Part shown: piece after piece, positions 36,595-45,097 of the stretch
How positions within the stretch are numbered: the stretch's first letter is position 1
How the letters are laid out: every line of letters begins with the position of its first letter
DNA from: Alteribacillus persepolensis
GTDB taxonomy: Bacteria; Bacillota; Bacilli; Bacillales; Marinococcaceae
DNA length: 64,000 nucleotides
Assembly (NCBI RefSeq): GCF_900099605.1
Contig: NZ_FNDK01000001.1
Span: 186,001 to 250,000, forward strand
Reading direction: 5' to 3'
Position numbers and translations under genes: made by a program
The notes under the pieces: generated by a model
What the model was told of the DNA's origin: nothing
The model's database searches: none
Seen by the model: only the letters and a program-made list of their open reading frames with translations

Positions 36595-37677
36595 GTGAAG
36601 CAGCGTATTGATCTGCAGTTTTTTGCGCAAGAAAAAACAGAAAAAGCAACACCCAAAAAACGTCAGGATACAAGAAAAAAAGGACAGGTCCCGAAAAGTA
36701 CCGATGTTAATACAGCATTAATTCTCCTAGCTGTCTTTTTATTTCTATTTCTCTATGGAAAAGTTCTTGGCAATCATTTGTTTTCGACAATGGAGCATGT
36801 GTATAAGGAGTACATATTGCAAGACGTTACCGAACATGCCATTCCTGCTATGTTTAAAGAATTAACGATGGAGTCTGTATTAGTCATGCTTCCCATTCTT
36901 CTTATCGCTTTGATTGTCGGGATGGGGGCTTCGATGCTGCAAGTAGGGTTTATGTTTACTCCTGAAGCGATTAAATTTAAATTAGAAAAAATTAATCCAT
37001 TGAAAGGCCTGAAACGAATATTTTCATTGCGCGCATTGGTCGAATTTCTAAAATCAATGCTGAAAATTACACTCGTCGGGCTGCTTGCTTCTTCAATTAT
37101 TTGGTTTAGTCTCGATTCATTGATGTTGTTGTCGCTAAAAAGTGTACAGGATGGTTTTTTCGAAGTGGCAAGGCTTACTGGCATTATAGGTGCACTCACT
37201 GCTTGTCTGCTTTTATTTCTTTCGATACCGGATTATATTTATCAAAAATATGATCACGAAAAGCAAATTCGTATGTCAAAACAAGATGTCAAAGATGAAC
37301 AAAAGAAAATGGAAGGCGACCCGCAAATTAAATCTAAGCGAAAGCAAAAGCAAATGGACATGGCCATGCAGCGGATGATGCAGGAAGTGCCGGAAGCTGA
37401 TGTGGTCATTACCAATCCAACGCACTTTGCCATCGCTCTGCGCTATGACGAAGAGAATATGGACGCTCCTGTCATTACAGCCAAAGGAGCAGATTTTATA
37501 GCGTATCGGATAAAGACGGCAGCGAAACAAAACGAGGTTGTTCTAGTGGAAAATAAACCGCTCGCCCGGGCGTTATATTACCAGACAGATATTGGCGATA
37601 AGGTTCCAGAAGAACTATTTAAAGCAACAGCAGAAGTGCTGGCCTATGTATATCGTTTGAAAAATAAACTTGTGTAA
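36595..37677 (+). CDS. flhB: Flagellar export switch protein FlhB
   Basis: Membrane protein that switches export specificity with FliK. It starts MKQRIDLQFFAQEKTEKATPKKRQDTRKKGQVPKS, has four membrane helices between about 40 and 215, then a cytoplasmic domain with the self-cleaving motif Asn274-Pro-Thr-His277 (VVITNPTHFAIALRYD). About 360 residues. The GTG at 36595 is chosen after GGGGGAG. Its C-terminal part resembles ylqH at 8368. Confidence 0.97.
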   Translation: MKQRIDLQFFAQEKTEKATPKKRQDTRKKGQVPKSTDVNTALILLAVFLFLFLYGKVLGNHLFSTMEHVYKEYILQDVTEHAIPAMFKELTMESVLVMLPILLIALIVGMGASMLQVGFMFTPEAIKFKLEKINPLKGLKRIFSLRALVEFLKSMLKITLVGLLASSIIWFSLDSLMLLSLKSVQDGFFEVARLTGIIGALTACLLLFLSIPDYIYQKYDHEKQIRMSKQDVKDEQKKMEGDPQIKSKRKQKQMDMAMQRMMQEVPEADVVITNPTHFAIALRYDEENMDAPVITAKGADFIAYRIKTAAKQNEVVLVENKPLARALYYQTDIGDKVPEELFKATAEVLAYVYRLKNKLV

Positions 37678-37709
37678 AAATTGTGGTTGAAACATAAAGG
37701 AGTATCTAT

Positions 37710-39746
37710 ATGGGAGCAAGAGAGTTTTCTGTACTATTTGGCGTTATATTAATTGTTATTATGCTTATTATTCCGCTTCCTACGGTCATGTTAGACATTT
37801 TAATCATCATTAATATTTCTCTTGCCCTCGTGATTATTTTGGTGTCGATGAACACAAAAGAACCGCTCGAATTTTCCATCTTTCCTACGCTGCTCTTACT
37901 GGTTACACTGTTTCGTTTGGGGTTAAATGTGTCAACCACGCGCTCGATATTAGGAAATGCAGAAGCAGGTAATGTGATTGATACGTTTGGGAACTTTGTT
38001 ATCGGAGGAAGCGTACTCGTAGGGTTTGTTGTTTTCTTAATTTTAATCATTATTCAATTTGTTGTCATTGTAAAAGGGGCGGAGCGGGTATCAGAAGTTG
38101 GTGCACGTTTTACGCTTGATGCCATGCCGGGAAAACAAATGAGTATTGATGCTGATTTGAATGCGGGAATGATATCGGAACAAGAAGCCAAAGAACGGCG
38201 CGAAAAAATTGAACAAGAAGCAGATTTTTATGGCTCTATGGATGGTGCAAGTAAATTCGTAAAAGGGGATGCGATTGCAGGTATTGTTATCGTCATTATT
38301 AATATGATTTTCGGCCTCGTCATTGGAATGGTTGAACACGGTATGGGTGTTGGAGAAGCTGCCGGCACCTATACACTTCTGACGGTTGGAGATGGATTAG
38401 TAAGCCAAATACCAGCTCTGTTAGTGTCTACGGCAACGGGAATTGTTGTGACACGGGCCGCTTCTGAAGGAAATCTTGGATATGATCTCACAAAACAGCT
38501 GTTTGCCTTTCCGACGATGTTGTTTGTGGCAGCGGGAGCAATATTTTTACTTGGGGTGTTTACACCGATTCAAATGGTGTTAACGACAGTTATTGCTGCA
38601 GTACTTGCTTCGCTTGGATATTTTCTAAAGCGCACGGAAGAAAAGGCAGGCCGAGAGGAAGAGGAACCTGAAGAGGCAGAAGAAGAAGGGGAGATGAAAT
38701 CACCTGAGAATGTGGTGAACTTACTAACCATTGACCCGATTGAATTTGAATTCGGGTATGGCTTAATTCCTCTAGCAGATGCTAATCAAGGCGGCGATCT
38801 GCTCGACCGGGTCGTGATGATTCGACGCCAGCTGGCACTCGAAATGGGAATGATTGTTCCTGTTATACGCATTCGTGATAATATCCAGCTGCAGCCAAAT
38901 GAGTATGTTATCAAAATGAGGGGAAATGAAGTAGCCGGTGGAGAATTGCTGTTGGATCATTACATGGCAATGAGTCCGGGAGTCGAAGATGAAAGTATTA
39001 CGGGTGTTGAAACGATAGAACCAGCATTTGGACTGCCGGCACTGTGGATTGGTGAAGAAATGAAAGAGCAGGCAGAGCTTGCGGGTTATACGGTAGTTGA
39101 CCCGCCATCGGTTGTGTCGACACATTTAACGGAAGTGATTAAGGCACATGCTCATGAGCTTGTGGGCCGGGAAGAAACAAAACAGCTTGTGGATCATCTA
39201 AAAGAAAGTTATCCAACGCTTGTTGAAGAGGTGACGCCAAACCCACTTGGATTAGGAGAAATACAGAAAGTATTATCAAATTTATTAAAAGAGAACGTGT
39301 CGATTCGCAACTTGCCGGCTATTTTTGAAACACTTGCAGAGTACGGGCCGTTAACAAAAGATATGACATTAGTAACAGAATATGTACGACAGTCACTGTC
39401 GAGACAAATAACGAAGCAATATGCCTCTTCAAATGAACCATTGTATGTCATTACATTAAGCGGAGCAGCTGAGAAAAAAGTAGCCGATTCTGTTCAGCAT
39501 ACCGAACACGGGAATTATTTGGCGATGAATCCAGAAGACTCACAAAAGCTAGTTGAGCGCATTGGAAAAGAAGCAGAACGGCTCTCAGAAATGGGGAGTG
39601 TCCCTGTGCTGCTTTGTTCACCCGCAGTAAGAATGTATGTTTATCAATTAATTGAACGCGTGTTTCCGCAAGTTTCCGTATTATCATACAACGAATTAGA
39701 GCCGACAGTAGAGGTTCAAAGTGTAGGAGTGGTGAACGTCGAATGA
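37710..39746 (+). CDS. flhA: Flagellar export protein FlhA
   Basis: Largest export-gate protein; forms the cytoplasmic ring that receives chaperone-substrate complexes. Eight membrane segments occupy about 1-315. FRLGLNVSTTRSIL and RFTLDAMPGKQMSIDADLNAGMISEQEAKERREK are the conserved FHIPEP-type region. The cytoplasmic domain ends near LSYNELEPTVEVQSVGVVNVE. 678 residues, as in B. subtilis. AAAGGAGTATC precedes the ATG. It overlaps flhF by 4 bp. Confidence 0.97.
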   Translation: MGAREFSVLFGVILIVIMLIIPLPTVMLDILIIINISLALVIILVSMNTKEPLEFSIFPTLLLLVTLFRLGLNVSTTRSILGNAEAGNVIDTFGNFVIGGSVLVGFVVFLILIIIQFVVIVKGAERVSEVGARFTLDAMPGKQMSIDADLNAGMISEQEAKERREKIEQEADFYGSMDGASKFVKGDAIAGIVIVIINMIFGLVIGMVEHGMGVGEAAGTYTLLTVGDGLVSQIPALLVSTATGIVVTRAASEGNLGYDLTKQLFAFPTMLFVAAGAIFLLGVFTPIQMVLTTVIAAVLASLGYFLKRTEEKAGREEEEPEEAEEEGEMKSPENVVNLLTIDPIEFEFGYGLIPLADANQGGDLLDRVVMIRRQLALEMGMIVPVIRIRDNIQLQPNEYVIKMRGNEVAGGELLLDHYMAMSPGVEDESITGVETIEPAFGLPALWIGEEMKEQAELAGYTVVDPPSVVSTHLTEVIKAHAHELVGREETKQLVDHLKESYPTLVEEVTPNPLGLGEIQKVLSNLLKENVSIRNLPAIFETLAEYGPLTKDMTLVTEYVRQSLSRQITKQYASSNEPLYVITLSGAAEKKVADSVQHTEHGNYLAMNPEDSQKLVERIGKEAERLSEMGSVPVLLCSPAVRMYVYQLIERVFPQVSVLSYNELEPTVEVQSVGVVNVE

Positions 39747-40861
39747 AGGTGAAAAAATTTACAGCAAGCAGTATGCCGGAAGCCATGGAGAAAATCCGGA
39801 AAGAACTTGGAGAGCGCGCGGTGATTCTTCATTCTAAACCTGTCCATACAAATGGCGTGCTTCGTTTTTTGAAAAAGACAAAGTTAGAAGTGATAGCAGC
39901 TCTTGATGAACAACAAGCAGGCTCCAGCCAGCCTGTCCATCGAACAGCTGTATCTCCGCCGCCAATGAAAGAAAATAACACGCATACGCTAGAAAAAGAG
40001 GTGCGGGAATTAAAAGCGATGATAGCCTCTATTCAACAACGGGAGGAGAGTACAAAAAAAGGCTATCCTGCCCCTGTCCAAGCGATGGATCAACACTTAA
40101 AAGAGCAGGAAGTGGCAGAGTCGGTGCGTTTGCGTGTCATAAAAGAATTGCTTGCAAAATGGTATAAAAGTAAGGATGCAAACGATGAATTCGTCAAACA
40201 GTGGACAAAGGAGTGCATCACGCAATTGCTGAATGAAGCGAGCGAATGCGGGCCAAGTGATTCATCGAAACGAATTATTAACCTTGTTGGTCCGACAGGT
40301 GTCGGCAAAACTACAACGATGGCAAAACTGGCAGCTTTTTATCAGCTGGAGCAGAGCAAGTCCATTGCGTTTATCACGACGGATACATATCGGATTGGTG
40401 CAGTGGAACAGCTAAAAACGTATGCAGATATTTTAAATGTTCCTATGAAAGTGGCCTATTCGTTGGAGGACTTTCAACAAGCTAGACAAGAATTGAAAGA
40501 CCGCGATTATATTTTTGTTGATTCTGCTGGACGGAACTTTCGCAACCCCTTGTATGTAGAAGAGCTGCAGAAGATGATTGATTTCGATGAGGGAATGGCA
40601 ACCTATCTAGTATTATCTCTTACATCTAGATATCAAGATATGAAAAACATCTATAAACAATTTTCAATCATTCCTATTGAAAAATTTATTTTTACGAAAA
40701 TAGATGAAACAAGTTATGTTGGAAATCTTATTAACTTGCCTGCTAAAACAAATATAGGAGCTGCCTATATTACCAATGGTCAAAGCGTCCCTGATGACAT
40801 AGAAGCAGCTGATCCGAAGAAAATGAGCGAATGGATAACAGAGGGGGATAATGATGAGTGA
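39743..40861 (+). CDS. flhF: SRP-like GTPase FlhF
   Basis: SRP-family GTPase that sets the place and number of flagella. The basic N-terminus MKVKKFTASSMPEAMEKIRKELGERAVILHSKPV is typical. The linker contains LEKEVRELKAMIASIQQREES. The G domain has [19 protein letters not shown] (about 184-202), FITTDTYRIGAVEQLKTYADIL, FVDSAGRN and FTKIDETSYVGN. 372 residues. It shares its last bases with flhG. It is related to ffh at the start of the window. Confidence 0.96.
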   Translation: MKVKKFTASSMPEAMEKIRKELGERAVILHSKPVHTNGVLRFLKKTKLEVIAALDEQQAGSSQPVHRTAVSPPPMKENNTHTLEKEVRELKAMIASIQQREESTKKGYPAPVQAMDQHLKEQEVAESVRLRVIKELLAKWYKSKDANDEFVKQWTKECITQLLNEASECGPSDSSKRIINLVGPTGVGKTTTMAKLAAFYQLEQSKSIAFITTDTYRIGAVEQLKTYADILNVPMKVAYSLEDFQQARQELKDRDYIFVDSAGRNFRNPLYVEELQKMIDFDEGMATYLVLSLTSRYQDMKNIYKQFSIIPIEKFIFTKIDETSYVGNLINLPAKTNIGAAYITNGQSVPDDIEAADPKKMSEWITEGDNDE

Positions 40862-41732
40862 CCAGGCACAGCACTTGCGGCACGTGGTAAAAAAGCAGCG
40901 CGGTGTGAATAAACGACATACCAGCGTCGTAGCCGTTATTAGCGGAAAAGGCGGAGTTGGAAAGTCGAATGTTTCGTTAAACTTTGCTTTAGCTCTTCAA
41001 CAACAAGGCAAAAAAGTACTGCTGTTTGATTTAGATATTGGTATGGCCAATCTTGACATATTAATGGGTATTACTCCGCAAGGACATATTGTTGATGTGC
41101 TTGAACACAATAAAACAATGTTTGACATCATGGAAAAAGGACCTGAAGGTGTGTCGTTTATTGCAGGTGGTTCTGGCCTTGCCGGTATTTTTTCGATGTC
41201 TTCATCTAAACGAGAACGATTCTCCCAGCAAATGGCTCTTTTAGACGGCTTGTTCGACATTATTATTTTAGATATGGGTGCTGGAGCAAGTGAAGATAGT
41301 TTGCAATTTATTTTGTCTTCTCATGAAACTTTGTTAGTAACCACACCGGAGCCCACTGCCATTATGGATGCGTATGCGATGTTAAAGTATATTCATCAAC
41401 AAAACCCGCGGCTGCCAAGCTCTATTGTTGTTAATCGAACAGATTCTAAAAAAGAAGGCATGCAAGTTGCAGCTAACTTAGAGCGGGCTGCCGCACGCTT
41501 TTTGCAAAAAAACACCTCATATCTTGGCAGTATTCCTTATGACAAACATGCAGTAAAAGCGGTGAAGCAGCAGGAAGCATTTGTTTTATCTTATCCCCAA
41601 TCACCAGCAGCCAAAGCAATGCGTGTGTGTGCCAACACGTTTCTTGGCCAGAACAAGTCTTTGACTCCACCTCGTTATGCAGAATTCCTTCAACAGTTAA
41701 AAGGTTTTTTTAAAAGGGGTGGAACGGCATGA
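40854..41732 (+). CDS. flhG: MinD-like ATPase FlhG (YlxH)
   Basis: ParA/MinD-type ATPase that stimulates FlhF and controls flagellar pattern. The deviant Walker A is GKGGVGKS (31-38), with LLFDLDIGMANLDILMG and IIILDMGAGASEDSLQF. An N-terminal basic segment (DQAQHLRHVVKKQRG) contains the FlhF-activating DQAxxLR motif. About 292 residues. The ATG at 40854 is chosen over 40851 on spacing from GAGGGGG. It overlaps cheB by 4 bp. Confidence 0.96.
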   Translation: MSDQAQHLRHVVKKQRGVNKRHTSVVAVISGKGGVGKSNVSLNFALALQQQGKKVLLFDLDIGMANLDILMGITPQGHIVDVLEHNKTMFDIMEKGPEGVSFIAGGSGLAGIFSMSSSKRERFSQQMALLDGLFDIIILDMGAGASEDSLQFILSSHETLLVTTPEPTAIMDAYAMLKYIHQQNPRLPSSIVVNRTDSKKEGMQVAANLERAAARFLQKNTSYLGSIPYDKHAVKAVKQQEAFVLSYPQSPAAKAMRVCANTFLGQNKSLTPPRYAEFLQQLKGFFKRGGTA

Positions 41733-42790
41733 TACGTGTCTTAGTTGTCGATGATTCTGCTTTTATGCGTAAACTGATTTCTGATTTTTTAAATGAACAG
41801 CCAGACATACGTGTCGAAAACACCGCAAGAAATGGAAAAGATGCACTACGTAAGCTGTCCAAAAAAACATATGACGTGGTGACACTAGATGTGGAAATGC
41901 CTGTTATGGATGGAATAGAGGCATTAAAGCAGATAATGGCAGCACACCCTTGTCCCATTGTTATGGTGAGTTCTCTGACACAATCAGGAGCCAAACAAAC
42001 GATAGAAGCACTAGCAGCTGGTGCTGTTGACGTTGTGGCAAAACCTTCGGGAGCCATTTCACTTCATCTTCACGAAGTAAAAGATGATCTCGTTCACAAA
42101 GTAAAAGCAGCAGCTCGTGCGAACATACATGCATCAACCCGAAAATACGAACCGGCTGAGCAAACTTCGCGTCACGCAGACAAAAAGTCAACTTCATATG
42201 CTCGTCAAGAACATATCGTTGCGATTGCTGCTTCGACTGGTGGCCCGAAAGCGTTGCAGCAAATATTGCCGCGTTTAAAACCAGGTTTTCCAGCTCCCAT
42301 TTTTGTGGTACAGCACATGCCGCCGGCTTTTACTAAATCATTGGCGGAGCGTTTGAACCGTCTCAGTGCTATTACGGTAAAAGAAGCAGAACATGGTGAA
42401 ACTGCCGAAAAAGGCACAGCATATATTGCGCCTGGCGGATATCATTTGCAGGTGAAAAGGCATGGATTCCACTTAGTGAATGATATTGTCAGTACACCAC
42501 CGCTGCAAGGAAACCGTCCTTCTGCGGATATATTATTTTCTTCTTTGTCTTTACTGAATGATTACCAAACGAGCGTGCTTGTCTTGACTGGGATGGGTAA
42601 AGATGGAAGCAAAGGGCTTTTACAAATGAAACGGCGCCAGCATGATGTTCTTTCTGTCAGCGAATCAGAACGAACAGCTGTAGTATATGGGATGCCGAAA
42701 GCAGCAGCGGAAACAGCGGGGACAGATTATCAGATGGACCTTGATTATATGGCATCATTTTTAAACAAACAGCATGGTGAAAACGAGTGA
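41729..42790 (+). CDS. cheB: Chemotaxis methylesterase CheB
   Basis: Response-regulator-controlled receptor demethylase/deamidase. The receiver domain has Asp54 (VTLDVEMPVMDG). The catalytic domain has Ser169 (IAASTGGPKAL), His196 (VVQHMPPAFTKSLAERLN) and the Asp in LVLTGMGKDGSKGL. 353 residues. In B. subtilis it is followed by cheA and cheW; here only 25 bp separate it from cheC. CheB is normally activated by CheA, so its kinase must lie elsewhere or be missing. Confidence 0.97.
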   Translation: MIRVLVVDDSAFMRKLISDFLNEQPDIRVENTARNGKDALRKLSKKTYDVVTLDVEMPVMDGIEALKQIMAAHPCPIVMVSSLTQSGAKQTIEALAAGAVDVVAKPSGAISLHLHEVKDDLVHKVKAAARANIHASTRKYEPAEQTSRHADKKSTSYARQEHIVAIAASTGGPKALQQILPRLKPGFPAPIFVVQHMPPAFTKSLAERLNRLSAITVKEAEHGETAEKGTAYIAPGGYHLQVKRHGFHLVNDIVSTPPLQGNRPSADILFSSLSLLNDYQTSVLVLTGMGKDGSKGLLQMKRRQHDVLSVSESERTAVVYGMPKAAAETAGTDYQMDLDYMASFLNKQHGENE

Positions 42791-42815
42791 GTATCCAAAA
42801 AAGGGGGAAGACAAG

Positions 42816-43451
42816 ATGGAGGAAAGCCACGATTTGCACCCGTTTCAACTTGATATTTTACAAGAAGCGGGGAATATTGGAGCAGCCCATGCTGCCACCT
42901 CTTTATCGAAGCTTTTGGATCGGAAAATACAGATGGATGTGCCGTTTGTCCGCACCGTTATGCTGCAAGAAATGGAAGCGTTGGTGGGTGGGGCGGAAAC
43001 GTGTGTAGCGGCAGCCTTTATGAAAATTTCTGGAGATGCGCCGGGGCGGATGTTTTTGGTTTTTCAGCAAGATGAAGCCAAAGAGCTGGCTGCTTATTTA
43101 ACGGGAAAGTCGCTCGATTACCCAATCCTGTTGATGGATGAGATGGGTGTATCGTCTTTGCAGGAATTAGCCAACATTCTCGCGGGTGCTTATTTGTCTG
43201 CGATTGCTGATTTTACATCTATTTGGATGCAGCCCTCTCCGCCGTTGTTAGCAATTGATATGGCTGGGGCTTTATTAAGTGAAGGGATTGCTGAACTTTT
43301 TCAATCCAGTGATGCGGCATTGGTGATTGATACGGTGCTTAACACAACAAAAGGAAGTAAAGATATCACAGTAGCAGGAAAAGTTTTCTTTGTGCCAGAA
43401 CCAGGAACATTTGCAACGATATGCCAGGCATTAGGAGATGGCCTCTTATGA
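42816..43451 (+). CDS. cheC: CheY-P phosphatase CheC
   Basis: Dephosphorylates CheY-P and binds CheD in the Bacillus adaptation loop. Two phosphatase motifs are visible: FQLDILQEAGNIGAAHAATSLSKLL (Glu17, Asn20) and MGVSSLQELANILAGAYLSAIADF. About 211 residues. The ATG at 42816 follows AAAGGGGGAAG; the longer in-frame version overlaps cheB. It directly follows cheB, with cheA and cheW absent between them. Confidence 0.96.
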   Translation: MEESHDLHPFQLDILQEAGNIGAAHAATSLSKLLDRKIQMDVPFVRTVMLQEMEALVGGAETCVAAAFMKISGDAPGRMFLVFQQDEAKELAAYLTGKSLDYPILLMDEMGVSSLQELANILAGAYLSAIADFTSIWMQPSPPLLAIDMAGALLSEGIAELFQSSDAALVIDTVLNTTKGSKDITVAGKVFFVPEPGTFATICQALGDGLL

Positions 43452-43948
43452 ATCAAACGAATGCACGGCTGATAACCGTTGGAATGGCAGAATGGAAACA
43501 TACGAAAGCACCGTCGTGCCTGCGCACATGTGGTCTTGGATCGTGTGTTGGTATTGTGTTATATGAAGAACAGCAAAAGGTGGCAGCACTTGCTCACATC
43601 ATGCTTCCAGATTCAAGCTTAGCTCGCAATAAAGCAATCAAACGATCTAAATTTGCTGACACCGCTGTAGAGGATATGATTACATATTTCATAAAAAGCG
43701 GATGCCTGAAGCGGCGCATAAAAGCAAAAATAGCGGGAGGGGCTCAAATGTTTTCCGTTTCTACCAGTCATAACGTGATGAAAATTGGTGCGCGAAACAT
43801 AGTGGCAGTTGAAGCCGTGCTAAAACAACATAGCATCCCCGTTATTGCCAGAGATGTAGGGGGCCATAAAGGTCGTACGATAACGTTTCACGTAAGCAGC
43901 AGTGATCTTCACGTGAAAACGCTGCAGCAAGGCGAGGCGGTTATTTAA
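43448..43948 (+). CDS. cheD: Chemoreceptor glutamine deamidase CheD
   Basis: Deamidates receptor glutamines and stimulates CheC. The catalytic Cys33 is in CGLGSCVGIVLY and His50 in ALAHIMLPDS, the same positions as in B. subtilis CheD. KAKIAGGAQMF and VIARDVGGHKGRTITFHVSSSDLHVK are conserved. About 166 residues. GGAGATGG lies before the ATG at 43448, which overlaps the end of cheC. Confidence 0.96.
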   Translation: MNQTNARLITVGMAEWKHTKAPSCLRTCGLGSCVGIVLYEEQQKVAALAHIMLPDSSLARNKAIKRSKFADTAVEDMITYFIKSGCLKRRIKAKIAGGAQMFSVSTSHNVMKIGARNIVAVEAVLKQHSIPVIARDVGGHKGRTITFHVSSSDLHVKTLQQGEAVI

Positions 43949-44295
43949 TGAATGGGAATACGTGGAAGATGAATGCGGTGACAGCTAGTGCTGGCTTTCT
44001 CTTATTTTTTGCGTTGAGTGTGCAAGTAAACCTGATCATGACAGCATTTATTCGCGCCCTTGCTGCTGGCAGCCTGCTTTTTATCTTAACGTACCTGTTT
44101 CGTTGGGCGTTCTCTGTCATTACAATGGATTCATCTGCCCAGATGAAAGAAACGGGTCAAAAAAGTATTTCAATAGAAGAAGAGGTGCCTGAAAATGGGA
44201 AAGAAGGGGCCGGAACAAAAAGAAAAAGCGAGGATGGTCTTCAAGAGGAAGTACAAGCGGCTTCTCGTTATATAAAAGAGAAGCTGAACGAATGA
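43948..44295 (+). CDS. Unknown small membrane protein between cheD and sigD
   Basis: 115 residues with two adjacent membrane helices (about 13-32, ASAGFLLFFALSVQVNLIM, and 34-52, FIRALAAGSLLFILTYLF), then a charged tail (QKSISIEEEVPENGKEGAGTKRKSED...). Its ATG overlaps the cheD stop (TAATG), so it is co-translated with cheD. I do not recognise the family. B. subtilis has no gene here, though other Bacillaceae carry small proteins at this place. A link to motility or sigma-D is only inferred from context. Confidence 0.75.
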   Translation: MNGNTWKMNAVTASAGFLLFFALSVQVNLIMTAFIRALAAGSLLFILTYLFRWAFSVITMDSSAQMKETGQKSISIEEEVPENGKEGAGTKRKSEDGLQEEVQAASRYIKEKLNE

Positions 44296-44308
44296 AAGGA
44301 GGCAGCAT

Positions 44309-45079
44309 ATGTCACGTTCAACGGCACATCCCCACCAACACTTGTGGAATAAATGGATAAAAGAAGGTGACGGGCAGGCTGGTGATCAATTAGTAGAAAA
44401 ATATATGCCGCTCGTTCATTATCATGTTCAGCGTATTCAATTCCATCTGCCAAAAAGTGTGATAAGAGAAGACCTCATTAGCCATGGATTAAATGGTTTA
44501 TATGATGCTATGAAAAAATTCGATTTTTCTAGAGATTTAAAGTTTGATACGTATGCTTCGTTTCGTATTCGCGGTGCCATTATCGATGGCTTGCGACAGG
44601 AAGATTGGATGCCGCGTTCTTTAAGAGAAAAGGCTAAAAAAATTGAAGAAACGACAGAAGAGCTTGAACAAGAATATGGCCGTCATGTGAGAGAGGAAGA
44701 AGTAGGCAGAGTCCTTGGCATGAGCAAAGAAGAAGTCAGAAAAGTAACAGCAGAGAGTTTTTTCGCCCACACACTGTCAATGGATGAGGCAACTCCAGAA
44801 GGGGAAAGAGAAGAGACGTTTACTGCTTCCATTGCAGACAAAAATGTGTTGTCACCAGAAGAAACTTATATAAAATCAGCGGCATTACAAGAACTAGCGG
44901 ATGTGATTCAACATCTTCCCGAGAAAGAAAAGGTTGTTATTGGTTTATTCTACCAAGAAGAAATGACATTAACTGAAATCGGAGAAATTATGAGCCTGTC
45001 CACATCCCGCATTTCACAAATTCATTCCAAAGCGTTGTTTCGCTTGAAACAAACTCTGAAAAATCGTTGGAATACATAA
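44309..45079 (+). CDS. sigD: RNA polymerase sigma factor SigD (flagellar)
   Basis: Sigma-28/FliA-type factor for late flagellar genes, flagellin, autolysins and motility. Region 2 is in DLISHGLNGLYDAMKKFDFSRDLKFDTYASFRIRGAIIDGLRQEDW. Region 3 follows, and region 4 has the helix-turn-helix MTLTEIGEIMSLSTSRISQIHSKALFRLKQ. 256 residues. AAAGGAGGCAGC precedes the ATG. It is near the end of the fla/che operon, as in B. subtilis. Confidence 0.97.
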   Translation: MSRSTAHPHQHLWNKWIKEGDGQAGDQLVEKYMPLVHYHVQRIQFHLPKSVIREDLISHGLNGLYDAMKKFDFSRDLKFDTYASFRIRGAIIDGLRQEDWMPRSLREKAKKIEETTEELEQEYGRHVREEEVGRVLGMSKEEVRKVTAESFFAHTLSMDEATPEGEREETFTASIADKNVLSPEETYIKSAALQELADVIQHLPEKEKVVIGLFYQEEMTLTEIGEIMSLSTSRISQIHSKALFRLKQTLKNRWNT

Positions 45080-45097
45080 TAAAGAAGGTTTGATAAT

